Below are positions 1 through 8,872 of a DNA stretch of 64,000 bases, one piece after another (within the stretch, counting starts at the first letter, position 1; every line of letters starts with the position of its first letter). The position numbers were made by a program, and so were the translations under genes. This DNA is from Symplocastrum torsivum CPER-KK1. GTDB lineage: Bacteria > Cyanobacteriota > Cyanobacteriia > Cyanobacteriales > Coleofasciculaceae. The stretch spans positions 88,127 through 152,126 of the forward strand of contig JAHHIF010000013.1 in the NCBI GenBank assembly GCA_019358875.1. Direction: 5' to 3'. Below the pieces are notes generated by a model that saw only the letters and a list, made by a program, of their open reading frames with translations, did no database searches and was not told where the DNA came from.

Positions 1-1312
1 GAAGCTGGGAAAAAACTCGATAGGTTTCCAGGGCAGCTTCTGACTGATCATCTGGGCTAGTTGTACTCATTTTAATCAAGTTGTATTGGACGTTATCAGC
101 ATGAATAGCAAATGTTATGTTGAAAACTTCAAAAAAGTTAACAACCCACTGGCATTCGTCTTCAGAATAATCCGCATAATATTTAATTAACTTGGCAATA
201 CAAGTTTCTAGATGGGTACGCGAATTCGGACAAATCAAAATAATCTTGAGAAGGACGATCACTAAGGTAAGGTGATTTCCTTGAGAAAGTAACAAAATAA
301 ATAACGCTGAAGGTTCTTGCTGATCTTCTGTTGTTAAATAATCAATAATTTTATTAGAGGTTCTCAATATTAATGCTTCATTAACTCTTTGTTCATGATA
401 ACTCTCATATAGCACTTCTGATTTTTCTGAAAGCTGTCTATTTAATACCTCTACAAAATCTTTATTGCCTACAGAAAATACTAAATATTTTTGCAAAGAA
501 TATTTGAAGTCTTGATACTTAATATTTCGTGTTTGCTCAAGAAAAATATTCGCTAAATTCACATAACTAAATGTGCCGCGTTTCACGACAATCATTTTAA
601 TAAACCGTAGAACGTCATCACCCAGACCTGTCGGATTTTTATGTGTTTTATCTTTATGATGTATGGGTGACTGAGAGCGAGCTGTGTACATTGCCAAATC
701 AAATTTAAACTGGTCTTTCAGCTTTTTTGAAAGCGCTCTTGCTGCCTCTCGTTGTTCTACAGGGTTATTAAGATTAGTATATTGAGGAACTAATAAATAT
801 GAGGTATAACGACTACTCCAATGAGCCTTGTCTGAATAGCCGTATTTCGCCAGAAACAACTTAAGCTCGTAATAATCTTGGCTTTGAATGAAATTTGCAA
901 GCCAAGCCCGTAAGCGGCTAAGAGCCGGGGAAAGCGTTCTCTTATTAATTTTCAGATCGGAAAACAAGTCAACTAGCGCTTTGATAGAGCTATAGTTTCT
1001 TGATGTATCCCAGTTATTGATCAGAATATAACAAGACCGCTTTAGCGTATGCAGGAAGTCATTCTCATTGTTCGAGAAAATGAGATTGGATATGGCTTTT
1101 ATAACCTCTACATTTCCAGAGGAAGAATCATAATCAATAAATAATTGTTTAAATTCCAGTAAAACTTTTGCTGGGGGCTGTTTTCTAACAAGTTCCAACA
1201 AAAATTGATAGATTATTTCCTGAGCATGACGAGTATCGAACCCTAGCTTGCTTAGCTTGGGGCGAGGCTCAGTTTGGTGACCTTCTGAGAGTGAGAAAAC
1301 ATCCCTGATCAT
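1..1312 (-). CDS. Conserved cyanobacterial hypothetical protein (3' truncated by window edge)
   Basis: An open frame starts at an ATG at 1312 and runs leftwards without a stop to base 1, giving at least 437 residues; the C-terminus lies outside the window. The protein starts MIRDVFSLSEG and is soluble, rich in Leu, Lys and Asn, with no signal peptide or membrane segment. A well-ordered central stretch contains GLGDDVLRFIKMIVVKRG and a following LANIFLEQT segment, which I recall as a conserved block in a family of unknown function restricted to cyanobacteria. The helical, low-glycine composition suggests an alpha-helical repeat or scaffold-like fold, but this is inference. No function can be assigned. 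Codon use and the continuous frame support a real gene. Confidence 0.75.
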   Translation of the reverse strand, partial: MIRDVFSLSEGHQTEPRPKLSKLGFDTRHAQEIIYQFLLELVRKQPPAKVLLEFKQLFIDYDSSSGNVEVIKAISNLIFSNNENDFLHTLKRSCYILINNWDTSRNYSSIKALVDLFSDLKINKRTLSPALSRLRAWLANFIQSQDYYELKLFLAKYGYSDKAHWSSRYTSYLLVPQYTNLNNPVEQREAARALSKKLKDQFKFDLAMYTARSQSPIHHKDKTHKNPTGLGDDVLRFIKMIVVKRGTFSYVNLANIFLEQTRNIKYQDFKYSLQKYLVFSVGNKDFVEVLNRQLSEKSEVLYESYHEQRVNEALILRTSNKIIDYLTTEDQQEPSALFILLLSQGNHLTLVIVLLKIILICPNSRTHLETCIAKLIKYYADYSEDECQWVVNFFEVFNITFAIHADNVQYNLIKMSTTSPDDQSEAALETYRVFSQL

Positions 1313-1703
1313 GAAACTATCTCAGGACGCTTACGTTCCTGCTGAAGGTAGAACACGAGAAAGCTGATGGCACTCTGCGTCAATACTAGTGATTGTTCTT
1401 GTTGTAGGCTTGACCACCTAAATATTTTTTGAAGATAGCATACCCTGATCATATAGATTTTCTATGAAATATACAGGACTCATCGGTTAGTAGCTGACAT
1501 TTTCCTTCATTTGATTAGGGAGGTGCTACAACTTGTAGCAGTGGATTCTATTAGGCTTGCTGTTGATTACCATGATTCAGTTACAGTCTGGGAGTGCCAC
1601 AAAATCTCTACAATAGGAGGGTGCGAGATTTCGATTTATTTTCTGAAAAAATCTGCTGGAAGCGGTAGCTACCTCTAGGTTTCTAAAGTAGAGAACACCC
1701 TGG
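1313..1703. other. Intergenic region, no gene recognised
   Basis: This spacer lies upstream of the truncated hypothetical gene and downstream of the M48 protease gene, both on the minus strand. It should carry the promoter of the hypothetical gene near its left end. An open frame at the right end only overlaps the protease in another frame and looks unlike a protein. I see no RNA gene or repeat. Confidence 0.5.
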
Positions 1704-2675
1704 CTAGGGATTATGGGGTGGGGATTTGATACGGTTAATTTCTTTTTGAAGTTCCTCAATCTGACGCTGTAGTGTTTCCACTTCATTGACTGAGGGTTCT
1801 GAGGAAACATTAACTGCTCCTTCTGCTGTCGCTCGTCGATAATTACCTTGACGAATTTGGCGATAGTCTTCTGAACTTGCCCATTCTCGGAGGTAGCGTA
1901 AACGCTCAACTGGAAAGGGATGGCTTAAGAGCGTACCGTTGCCACCGTTATAGAGTAAAAATTTGTAGACTTGGTTGAGACCGTCTTGATCAAGTTCTTG
2001 ATAACGTTCAGATTGACGGATAAATTCATTGAGATCGCACTCGTGAGAGTACTTGGCACTACCACCTGCAATTTTCATCATGGTCTGGATTACGATATCG
2101 AGATCATCCATGACTAGTAATGCGGCTCGATCTGAGGAGAGTTCGGCTTTGCGACGCCATTCGTAAAAGGCATAAACTAAGCCACTGCTGACGAGATTGC
2201 CCAAGCCAAATGTCATTTCACCCAACATTGAGGCAGCATTTGTTACCCAAATTCCCATCTGGATTAAGATAGTGTGACCACATTTAATGTGTCCTAACTC
2301 ATGAGCTAGAACGGTGCGAATTTCTGCTTCACTCAGTAAATCTAATAAGCCTGTGTTGATGACTACGTAAGGATGTTCTTGTCCCAAGGCATGGCTGTTG
2401 ACTTCGGGGTTTTGATCGACAAACAGAGTTGGTTCTGGGTAGATATCTAAATCTCGAATACATTCACGGAACATCTGATAAAGAGTCGAATATTGCCGTG
2501 GCCCAACTTGAATGCAGTTGCCCATCAGATAGACTAACTGAGGCCGTTCGTAGAGAAATTCCACAAACTTGCGGGCAACCAGATCAAATCCAGGAACACT
2601 ACGCAAGGCTTGCTCGGCTTGTTGATCGAGGGGATGTTTGAATGCTTCGCTAGAAATTCCAGGGTATGTAGGCAT
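1704..2675 (-). CDS. M48 family zinc metallopeptidase
   Basis: The 323-residue protein carries the zinc-protease motif HELGH at residues 125-129, within AHELGHIKCGH. A glutamate near residue 178 (KAELSSDRAA) is the expected third zinc ligand with the SDRAA context typical of M48 enzymes. Such enzymes cleave membrane or exported proteins in quality control (HtpX/Ste24/Oma1 relatives). Residues about 137-170 are hydrophobic and could be a membrane-associated helical hairpin, but there is no clear signal peptide. The last 40 residues form a short coiled coil (VNEVETLQRQIEELQKEI). It stands alone, convergent with nothing, between the hypothetical gene and the rppAB-like pair. Family assignment is strong; the substrate is unknown. 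Confidence 0.9.
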   Translation of the reverse strand: MPTYPGISSEAFKHPLDQQAEQALRSVPGFDLVARKFVEFLYERPQLVYLMGNCIQVGPRQYSTLYQMFRECIRDLDIYPEPTLFVDQNPEVNSHALGQEHPYVVINTGLLDLLSEAEIRTVLAHELGHIKCGHTILIQMGIWVTNAASMLGEMTFGLGNLVSSGLVYAFYEWRRKAELSSDRAALLVMDDLDIVIQTMMKIAGGSAKYSHECDLNEFIRQSERYQELDQDGLNQVYKFLLYNGGNGTLLSHPFPVERLRYLREWASSEDYRQIRQGNYRRATAEGAVNVSSEPSVNEVETLQRQIEELQKEINRIKSPPHNP

Positions 2676-2899
2676 AGGGAATAGTTGATATAGGCAACTA
2701 GGAATAAGGCATCAGCGGCACTTCATTTATGATAAAACTCACACGCTTGGGGAGAGCAATGATCAGGTTTGGACAAGGTGAAGTGATTCCTAGGGTGTCA
2801 CCGTAGCTGGAAAGTATTCATTATAGGAAGGCGATCGCATTTCTGCTGGCTGATTAGACATTTTTTTTCCAACTGCTGAGTTATTTTTGCTCAACAGCA

Positions 2900-4153
2900 C
2901 TAGCGTCCACAAGCTGGCAAGCGGACTGTAAAGCAACTACCAACCCCAACTTGGCTCGTAACACTAATTGAGCCACCGTGATTTCTAGCAATCACTTGAG
3001 CGATTGCTAGCCCTAAGCCCGAACCACCAGTCCGATACGCACGAGCCTCGTCAGCCCGCCAAAAGCGGTCGAAGATATACTTGATGTGTTCCGGTGCAAT
3101 CCCGATGCCTGTATCGCGCACATGCACCCGAAGATAGTAACCTTCACGGCTAGTTCGGATTTCGACTTTGCCTCCCTCCACTGTGTACTTCAGTGCGTTT
3201 TCAATCAAATTGGAAAATAACCGATTAAGTTGAATTGGCTCACCAAGCAGATAAAGACGCTTAGTCAAATAAACTTTCAAGTTGATACGTCTTTCTTTCG
3301 CTTGGGGGGTATACAACTGAACTAAGCCATCTAGAAGTTCCTCTAGATCAACAGGTTTACGCTCTTCTCTGGGAGTTTGTTCTGTGCGAGCCAAAAACAA
3401 TAAATCTTCTGTAAGGTGAGTCATCTGCTTAACAGCGCTAGTAACTGCTTTAAGCTTTTCTGCATCGCTGGATCGCATACCTTCCGGATATTTCAGCGCT
3501 ACGTCTACGTTACTTTTAACAGCCATTAGAGGTCCGCGCAGTTCATGGGAAGCATCAGCCGTAAACTGTCGAAGTCGTCGAAAACTTTCTTCAATTGGCT
3601 GCATTGCCTGCCGAGTCAGGAAAATCCCACTGATGCCACTAAAAATTAGAGCAATAGTAATGCTGCCGCCTAAGCCTAAATCTAATTTTTTAAGTGTTGA
3701 ATTAACGTAGTCCTGAGATTGACTTGCTATGACGTAGCCAATTGTTTGAGTAAAGTCATAATTCTTAACGGGTAAGATGTACCATTGACGGCGGTTCTTA
3801 TCCGTCATGACTTTGTCCCAGTTTATTTGACGAGGAAAAGGCGGATCTAATAAATTTTCAGGTAAACCTCTTGACTCAACAAGATTGCCCTCAACATCAA
3901 ACCACTGCAAAGCTTGATGGTCAGGATTTAGTTGTTCCAGAGAAATTTCTTCGTGAATTTTTAACTGGTTGTCAACAAAATACATGTCACTCGCCGCATC
4001 TTTTGCTAGTTCCTTAAGGTTTTCTACAGAGCGATCGCTGAGTACGCGAGTAAACACAATACGAACTGCGATCGCAAAACTTAACAGTATGGAGATAAGG
4101 ACAACTAAGTAAGATAGCAGCAGGCGGCGCTGAATTTTCTGAAACACAAGCAT
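2900..4153 (-). CDS. rppB: Sensor histidine kinase, RppB/NrsS-like
   Basis: The 417-residue membrane kinase has an N-terminal transmembrane helix (about 11-35), an extracytoplasmic sensor of about 120 residues and a second helix (about 160-180). The HisKA domain has phosphoacceptor His203 in ADASHELRGPL. The ATPase domain has an N box (NLIENALKYT), G1 (DTGIGI) and G2 (GGSGLGLAI), all intact. It is downstream of an OmpR-type regulator gene on the same strand, so the two form a cognate pair. The architecture and partner match the cyanobacterial RppA/RppB (NrsR/NrsS) systems, which respond to redox or nickel; the specific symbol is by resemblance only. The sensor domain shows no obvious metal-binding cluster. 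Confidence 0.85.
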   Translation of the reverse strand: MLVFQKIQRRLLLSYLVVLISILLSFAIAVRIVFTRVLSDRSVENLKELAKDAASDMYFVDNQLKIHEEISLEQLNPDHQALQWFDVEGNLVESRGLPENLLDPPFPRQINWDKVMTDKNRRQWYILPVKNYDFTQTIGYVIASQSQDYVNSTLKKLDLGLGGSITIALIFSGISGIFLTRQAMQPIEESFRRLRQFTADASHELRGPLMAVKSNVDVALKYPEGMRSSDAEKLKAVTSAVKQMTHLTEDLLFLARTEQTPREERKPVDLEELLDGLVQLYTPQAKERRINLKVYLTKRLYLLGEPIQLNRLFSNLIENALKYTVEGGKVEIRTSREGYYLRVHVRDTGIGIAPEHIKYIFDRFWRADEARAYRTGGSGLGLAIAQVIARNHGGSISVTSQVGVGSCFTVRLPACGR

Positions 4154-4347
4154 TCCTCACACTGGCGTAAGGGACTGGCAAACGTCGCAGACTCGGAAGC
4201 TGTTCTACGTTTGGCATTGCCTATTAAATTAACTGGTTTTAGTTGAAAGTGGAAAGGTAAAAGGGAAGTATAGAATTTCCTTTCCTCCTTTTTCCAATAC
4301 GTTTAATATGCCAAATTCAAGGTGCGATCGCTCAAAACAGTGGTAGC

Positions 4348-5022
4348 TCAATTAGCGCGAAGGCGATAACCGAGTCCATATACAGTTTCAATAAAATCTT
4401 CTGAGCTTCCTGCTTCCTTGAGCTTACGTCGTAAGCTTGTAATGTGAGTTTTGATGGTTTCCTCGCCAGGTAGCTGATCAAACTCCCAGAGCTTTTGGAG
4501 GAGTGAGGCGCGACTGAACACACGAGTGGGATTTCTCAAAAGCAATTCCAAAATCATGTACTCTTTAGGGGTTAATGATAAATCCTTTTCCCCATAACTC
4601 ACGCTATAGGTACTTGGATCAAGCTGTAAGTCACCACAACTCAAGATCGGTGGTCGGCTTTCTGCACTTCGACGTGATAATGCTCTAATGCGTGCTGCTA
4701 GCTCTTCTGTATCAAAAGGTTTGACTAAATAATCGTCCGCACCAGCATCTAGTCCAACGACTTTGTCTGTAGTGGTGTCTCGCGATGTCAACATTAAAAT
4801 CGGGGAAGTCCAACCAGCCGATCGCAAACGCTTGCACAACGTGATTCCATCTAAGCGGGGCAACATCAGATCTAACAAAATTAGATCATACGGTGTAACT
4901 TGAGAGTATTCCCAGCCAAGGAGGCCATCCTCGGCGATGTCTACAATATGATACTGATGCCTCAGATCTTCAGCCAGAGGCTTGGCAATTCGATCATCAT
5001 CCTCGACTAACAAGATTCTCAT
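4348..5022 (-). CDS. rppA: OmpR-family response regulator, RppA-like
   Basis: The 224-residue regulator has an N-terminal receiver with acidic pocket EDDD (7-10), phosphoacceptor Asp51 (LILLDLMLPRLDG), Thr79/Ser80 and Lys101 (VKPFD). The C-terminal winged helix spans about 125-222, with LTPKEYMILELLLRNP and a closing TVYGLGYRL, typical of OmpR/PhoB DNA-binding domains. It is the first gene of a pair with the kinase 194 bases downstream and is presumably phosphorylated by it. RppA homologues regulate photosynthesis genes or metal efflux in Synechocystis; which applies here cannot be read from the sequence. No recognition half-sites were identified with confidence in the upstream spacer. Confidence 0.88.
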   Translation of the reverse strand: MRILLVEDDDRIAKPLAEDLRHQYHIVDIAEDGLLGWEYSQVTPYDLILLDLMLPRLDGITLCKRLRSAGWTSPILMLTSRDTTTDKVVGLDAGADDYLVKPFDTEELAARIRALSRRSAESRPPILSCGDLQLDPSTYSVSYGEKDLSLTPKEYMILELLLRNPTRVFSRASLLQKLWEFDQLPGEETIKTHITSLRRKLKEAGSSEDFIETVYGLGYRLRAN

Positions 5023-5234
5023 ATCAGCGTCACTTTTTACTCCTAGTTGGAGTTTCTATCCAAGCCTAGCCTGAAGGTACTTGATTAGACCTGAATCCTT
5101 GACGTGTTTGAAGAAGTATTAGTTTCGAGGTCAAGCAATCAACTATACAGACTGAGTCAACCCTACTTTAGACAAGTTAAGACAGTCTAAAATTATTTGT
5201 CAAGAGAGAAAAATTGCTTAGCTGATGTATGAGT

Positions 5235-5255
5235 TAGGTGGGCAATGCCCACCTA
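5235..5255. repeat. REP-like palindrome with GGTGGGC core
   Basis: A 9-bp perfect inverted repeat, TAGGTGGGC and GCCCACCTA, is separated by AAT. The same GGTGGGCA/TGCCCACC core occurs at 54668-54687. It lies downstream of the minus-strand gene at 5285-5719, so it may also help end that transcript, although there is no T-run. Confidence 0.6.
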
Positions 5256-5284
5256 CTTGTAGAGTATCTGCATAAGGCCTAATC

Positions 5285-5719
5285 TTAATAAGGGCTAGCT
5301 TTAGATAAGCGATCGCGAATCGCACTCAGACGATCTTGAGTACAGACAGAAAATCGTGGTGCTGGAAGTTCTGAATTTGGCCAACTGGGTAAATCATTAC
5401 AGGGGCAAAGTTCTGGTGGCATCCCGACCGTTTTAACAGGTACAGGCATATCACAGCGAACACAAGGTGATACTGTCCACTGGGGTGTCAGGAGTTCGGC
5501 AATGGTTTGCTCGGTGCCTTCTAAGTAACAATCACCACTAGCGGGTGACACAACTTGCTTCCAGATATGTTCAAACTCATCACTATAGCGATCGCCTGTG
5601 AATATGGGTTGCGGCAGCAGTGCGGACTCACCGTTACGAATCACAACTTTTTTGCCTAACTGAAACCAGTAAGCCAGATAGCGTTTAACTTCTTGTTCCG
5701 ATGCCATGGAATATGTCAT
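5285..5719 (-). CDS. Conserved cyanobacterial hypothetical protein with Cys pairs
   Basis: The 144-residue soluble protein has a CVRC pair near residue 90 and CPC near residue 107, separated by a Pro/Val-rich linker (PVPVKTVGMPPEL). Four such cysteines could bind a metal ion, but this is inference. A second in-frame ATG five codons in (MASEQEVKRYLAYW, base 5704) is an equally good start. The N-terminal half (RYLAYWFQLGKKVVI) is typical of a protein I recognise as widespread in cyanobacteria without known function. It is followed by no gene on the same strand for 260 bases and lies 81 bases downstream of cobU, so the two may be co-transcribed. Confidence 0.75.
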   Translation of the reverse strand: MTYSMASEQEVKRYLAYWFQLGKKVVIRNGESALLPQPIFTGDRYSDEFEHIWKQVVSPASGDCYLEGTEQTIAELLTPQWTVSPCVRCDMPVPVKTVGMPPELCPCNDLPSWPNSELPAPRFSVCTQDRLSAIRDRLSKASPY

Positions 5720-5800
5720 GTCTTCCGTATTGGGTATCAGGTGTATTCTTCCGACCCAATCCCCAGTTTGCTCTCTTTTCCTCCATAGTAACGAGGGACG

Positions 5801-6367
5801 TTACTTCTGCAAGGGTGAACCGAGAGTACTGAGATTGAGAACGTGACCGCCTGTAACTAAGTAAGTTGGCTTTGCCAGCATACCAAGTTGGCGAACTAAT
5901 TCGCCAAGGCGATCGCGAAATAGTCTCCCAACAGGATAGGCAGGAACAACGCCCCAGCCTGTTTCCTCTGCAACAAAAATGACAGTACCTTTTATCTGAC
6001 CTAAGCTGTCTAATAAGTCTTGTAGCGTTCTATGCCAAACCTCTGCCTCTTGATCGAGCAGATTAGCGACCCAAGTTCCTAAAGAGTCAACCAACAGGCA
6101 GCAACGGCTATTAGAATACGCTCGAATCGTTGTGGATAACTCCACTGGTACCAACAGAGTAGTCCACTCCTCTGGCCGCCGTTGCTGATGCTTCTCAATC
6201 CGCGCCAGCCACTCAACGTCATCTGGATTAGTCTCGGCAGTTGCCACATAAATGACTTGCTTCCCTGTTTGTAGGGCTAATGCTTCTGCCCACTCACTTT
6301 TGCCAGAACGTGATGGCCCTGTTACTAAGATTATCTGACTGGTAGAGGGTTGAGAATCAGAGTTCAC
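5801..6367 (-). CDS. cobU: Adenosylcobinamide kinase / adenosylcobinamide-phosphate guanylyltransferase
   Basis: CobU/CobP activates adenosylcobinamide by phosphorylation and GMP transfer in late cobalamin synthesis. The P-loop is GPSRSGKS close to the N-terminus, and the histidine of EKHQQRRPEEW is the expected GMP-accepting residue. VDSLGTWVANLL and VAEETGWGVVPAYPVGRLFRD are family signatures, and the C-terminus VTGGHVLNL is also typical. I chose the GTG at 6367 because the frame upstream of it is Pro/Ser-rich and overlaps a GGGGAA-type spacer repeat, and family members begin only a few residues before the P-loop. That gives 188 residues, a normal length. The upstream frame can extend to 6466. 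Confidence 0.9.
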   Translation of the reverse strand: MNSDSQPSTSQIILVTGPSRSGKSEWAEALALQTGKQVIYVATAETNPDDVEWLARIEKHQQRRPEEWTTLLVPVELSTTIRAYSNSRCCLLVDSLGTWVANLLDQEAEVWHRTLQDLLDSLGQIKGTVIFVAEETGWGVVPAYPVGRLFRDRLGELVRQLGMLAKPTYLVTGGHVLNLSTLGSPLQK

Positions 6368-6654
6368 AAGTGTTAAGAGAGTAGGGGAATAGGGGAAGCA
6401 GGGGACAAATTTCTTCTCTGTGTCCTTGCCCATTTTCGTAGGAAGTGCGTGGGATTTAACGCACACTGGTTTATTTTAAGAAATCAGGCTTTAGCCAAAA
6501 TTTCCATTTTTGCTAAGCAATGCGGTTAAGATGACCGAAAAAAGACAAAATTGAGCAAGTTGACAAATTCTTCAGCAGGTAAGCTAACCTCACGCTTAGG
6601 AATTGTGCTGGAATTAAGGCATTAGTGATTTTGACACAGTGGTATGAGAGAACC

Positions 6655-7383
6655 ATGAAACCAGAACTGCAACGGATCGAGACAGCACTCCATCAGTTGG
6701 AACAACCGCGACAAACTGATAGTAAAACAAGCTCTGCAACTGTGACACACCCAACTGATGCTGATAGTACTCAATCTGTCCCTCATCGAGATGCGGGCGA
6801 ACCTTCGTTCTCGATGGCTGTACAGCCTTTTCCTGCCCGCAAGAATCAGGGCAAAGCGCCGACGCTACCCAAATTGAAATCTCCTACCTTCAGCAATCAT
6901 CGTCATGCAGCTAATCCGGCATTGGCAATGAACCTGCTGCAAGAAATCCAGGAAATTGTTGGTGGCTGGCAAAAAGAATTGCAAACCATCGTGCGGCAAA
7001 TACAAGACATCTATATGGAAGGGCCAATTGTTGATGGCTGGCTAGAGTCTCATGCCCGTGAAGCCAAAGACGAGGGTGGGGCAGTACGCCATGCGGATGT
7101 TGACCGATTGATGGACTATGTAAAAGAAGAACTCTTGAATCAACCCGATGCCCAAGTCACTTATGAATCCCCTCGAACAGGTTACCGCCTCTGTGGACTG
7201 AATGAAGATGGTCAGTTTTGGGCACGACCTTGCCCACCCGACCAAGTTCCTAGTGTCAGTTTAGCGATCGCACGTCATCAAAAGCTGAAGCAACTTTTGA
7301 GCCGCAAACAAGATTTGGAAGTTCGTCTGAGTCAGTTGTCGGAAACTCTTATCGTGATGCACAGTCATCTGAGTAAGGAGTGA
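6655..7383 (+). CDS. Conserved cyanobacterial hypothetical protein
   Basis: A 242-residue protein from ATG 6655; an in-frame GTG at 6625 would add ten residues. Residues 1-90 are polar and probably disordered (runs of Thr, Ser, Gln, Pro). The remaining part is ordered: an amphipathic LLQEIQEIVGGWQKELQ segment, a central domain ending YRLCGLNEDGQFWARPC, and a C-terminal coiled-coil-like helix (KLKQLLSRKQDLEVRLSQL). There is no signal peptide or membrane segment. I do not recognise a named domain. It is divergent from cobU and followed by a clear intrinsic terminator, so it forms a single-gene transcript. Confidence 0.75.
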   Translation: MKPELQRIETALHQLEQPRQTDSKTSSATVTHPTDADSTQSVPHRDAGEPSFSMAVQPFPARKNQGKAPTLPKLKSPTFSNHRHAANPALAMNLLQEIQEIVGGWQKELQTIVRQIQDIYMEGPIVDGWLESHAREAKDEGGAVRHADVDRLMDYVKEELLNQPDAQVTYESPRTGYRLCGLNEDGQFWARPCPPDQVPSVSLAIARHQKLKQLLSRKQDLEVRLSQLSETLIVMHSHLSKE

Positions 7384-7422
7384 GGAATGAACGGCAACCC
7401 TGAAAAAACACAAAACAAATAC

Positions 7423-7463
7423 CCCTGTTTCCCCAAACTCAAAGAGGAACAACAGGGTTTTTT
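7423..7463 (+). terminator. Rho-independent terminator
   Basis: CCCTGTT at 7423-7429 pairs with AACAGGG at 7451-7457 and is followed by six T residues at 7458-7463. It lies 40 bases after the stop of the hypothetical gene at 6655-7383. Confidence 0.8.
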
Positions 7464-7817
7464 GGTTAGCTTCTGCTCATTACCCCTTTACTAAAGCTGG
7501 CAAGTTAGTAGGTTAACAGGTTAGAACGCTAGAAGTACAAGCACCCATCCTTTAGGCATCCAGTAACACTTACTTGGCTTTGTTACTCGTAAATATTACT
7601 GCGCTAACCAAAAACTAAGAAAACTCTAGATAAACAAGCGCATTAATCATCCTAAAAATGGGGCTTCTTAGATGCAAGAGACTCTATGAACTTCCCTACA
7701 TAACTTTCCACCTGAAAGTCTCTTTCTCTCAATCACCAATTCCCAATTCCCAATTCCCAATTCCCCCTATCAGACGCTTCTTGAGAACCTGCAAATAAAT
7801 CCTCCCAATCTTTTTAT
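7464..7817. other. Intergenic region with short CAATTCC tandem
   Basis: No gene is seen. Around 7732-7766 there is a tandem of about three to four copies of CCAATTCC-type heptamers, a low-complexity motif that also appears near 55355-55380. The promoter for the glycosyltransferase cluster is expected here. Confidence 0.5.
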
Positions 7818-8777
7818 ATGTCAGACCCTCAAATTTCTGCGATCATCTGCACCTACAATCGTGAGGAATATTTGAGCGCTGCTATTGATAGCTTGCTCCA
7901 GCAGGATTTTTACAGTTATGAAGTGATTGTAGTGGATAATGCGTCGAGCGATCGCACTCGTGAAATTGTTGGCGAGCGACTGTCCAACCCACGACTCAAT
8001 TATGTTTATGAACCGATTCTTGGTCTATCCGTTGCTCGCAATACAGGTGCGAAAGAAGCCCGTTCCCCAATTCTTGCTTATCTTGATGATGATGCCGTTG
8101 CTAGCCCCCTCTGGCTGAAGGGAATTTATCACGCCTATCAAAGTAACAAAAAGCTTGCGATCGCAGGTGGTAAGGTTACCCTTCTATGGCCAGATGGTTT
8201 CACACCTCCTAAGTGGTTATCAGCCGAATTAGCCGGAAATTTAGGAGCTTACGATTTGGGTGAAGAAATTGTTTATATCAATAATCCTGATTTGACTCCA
8301 CGAGGGGTAAACTATTCACTTCGACGAAGTTTTCTCGAACAAGTCGGTGGTTTCAATACCAAGTTGGGTCGTATCGGCACAAATTTGTTATCCAATGAAG
8401 AATTGCATATGACCGAATTAGCCCTTCAGGGAGGGTGGCAGGTTGCCTATTTGCCAGATGCACAAGTCGCTCATAACGTTGCTCTAGAGCGACTTGAGCG
8501 AATCTGGTTTTTAAATCGAGGTTGGTGGCAAGGCATTAGCGAATGCTATCGTGAACAACTCTCCGGTCGTGCTGGTTCCCGTCAGCTTTTGCGAGGCGGT
8601 GAACGCATGGCGCGAGGACTCTACAAATCAGTTAAACACTTCCGTGACCCGGCATTGCGCTTTGATAACTTAGTATACGCTTACGGTCAAATGGGTTATT
8701 TAAGTGCAGCGGTTAAAGGCTTCCTAAAAAGACCAAAATCAGATTTACCACTGAGTAATTCTACTACAGGGAAATAA
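7818..8777 (+). CDS. Family 2 glycosyltransferase
   Basis: The 319-residue GT2 (GT-A fold) enzyme transfers a sugar from a nucleotide donor to a growing polysaccharide. It begins ISAIICTYNREEYL, with the nucleotide-binding VVDNASSDRT near residue 40 and the metal-binding YLDDDAVASPLWL near residue 95. A later NEELHMTELALQGGW segment corresponds to the conserved acidic catalytic region. No transmembrane helix is visible, so it is probably cytosolic or peripheral. It is the first of three polysaccharide genes on this strand, 95 bases before another GT2 gene. Cyanobacterial exopolysaccharide or hormogonium polysaccharide clusters contain similar enzymes; donor and acceptor are unknown. Confidence 0.88.
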   Translation: MSDPQISAIICTYNREEYLSAAIDSLLQQDFYSYEVIVVDNASSDRTREIVGERLSNPRLNYVYEPILGLSVARNTGAKEARSPILAYLDDDAVASPLWLKGIYHAYQSNKKLAIAGGKVTLLWPDGFTPPKWLSAELAGNLGAYDLGEEIVYINNPDLTPRGVNYSLRRSFLEQVGGFNTKLGRIGTNLLSNEELHMTELALQGGWQVAYLPDAQVAHNVALERLERIWFLNRGWWQGISECYREQLSGRAGSRQLLRGGERMARGLYKSVKHFRDPALRFDNLVYAYGQMGYLSAAVKGFLKRPKSDLPLSNSTTGK

Positions 8778-8872
8778 TTAGTTAAATAATACTTGTTAAA
8801 AAATGTTGACTGTTACGATGAAAAAACATCCAGATATTTTGGTAAACAAATTCAAGTAGCAGACTTTTAGGC

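Noticed and set aside
1577..1909. 110-codon frame on the minus strand overlapping the M48 protease end
   Set aside because: It lies in another frame of a gene with clear catalytic motifs, and its translation has no family features.
7818..8777. Naming the first glycosyltransferase hpsE
   Set aside because: GT2 features are clear, but the hps genes around it are missing and I cannot confirm the subgroup from sequence alone.
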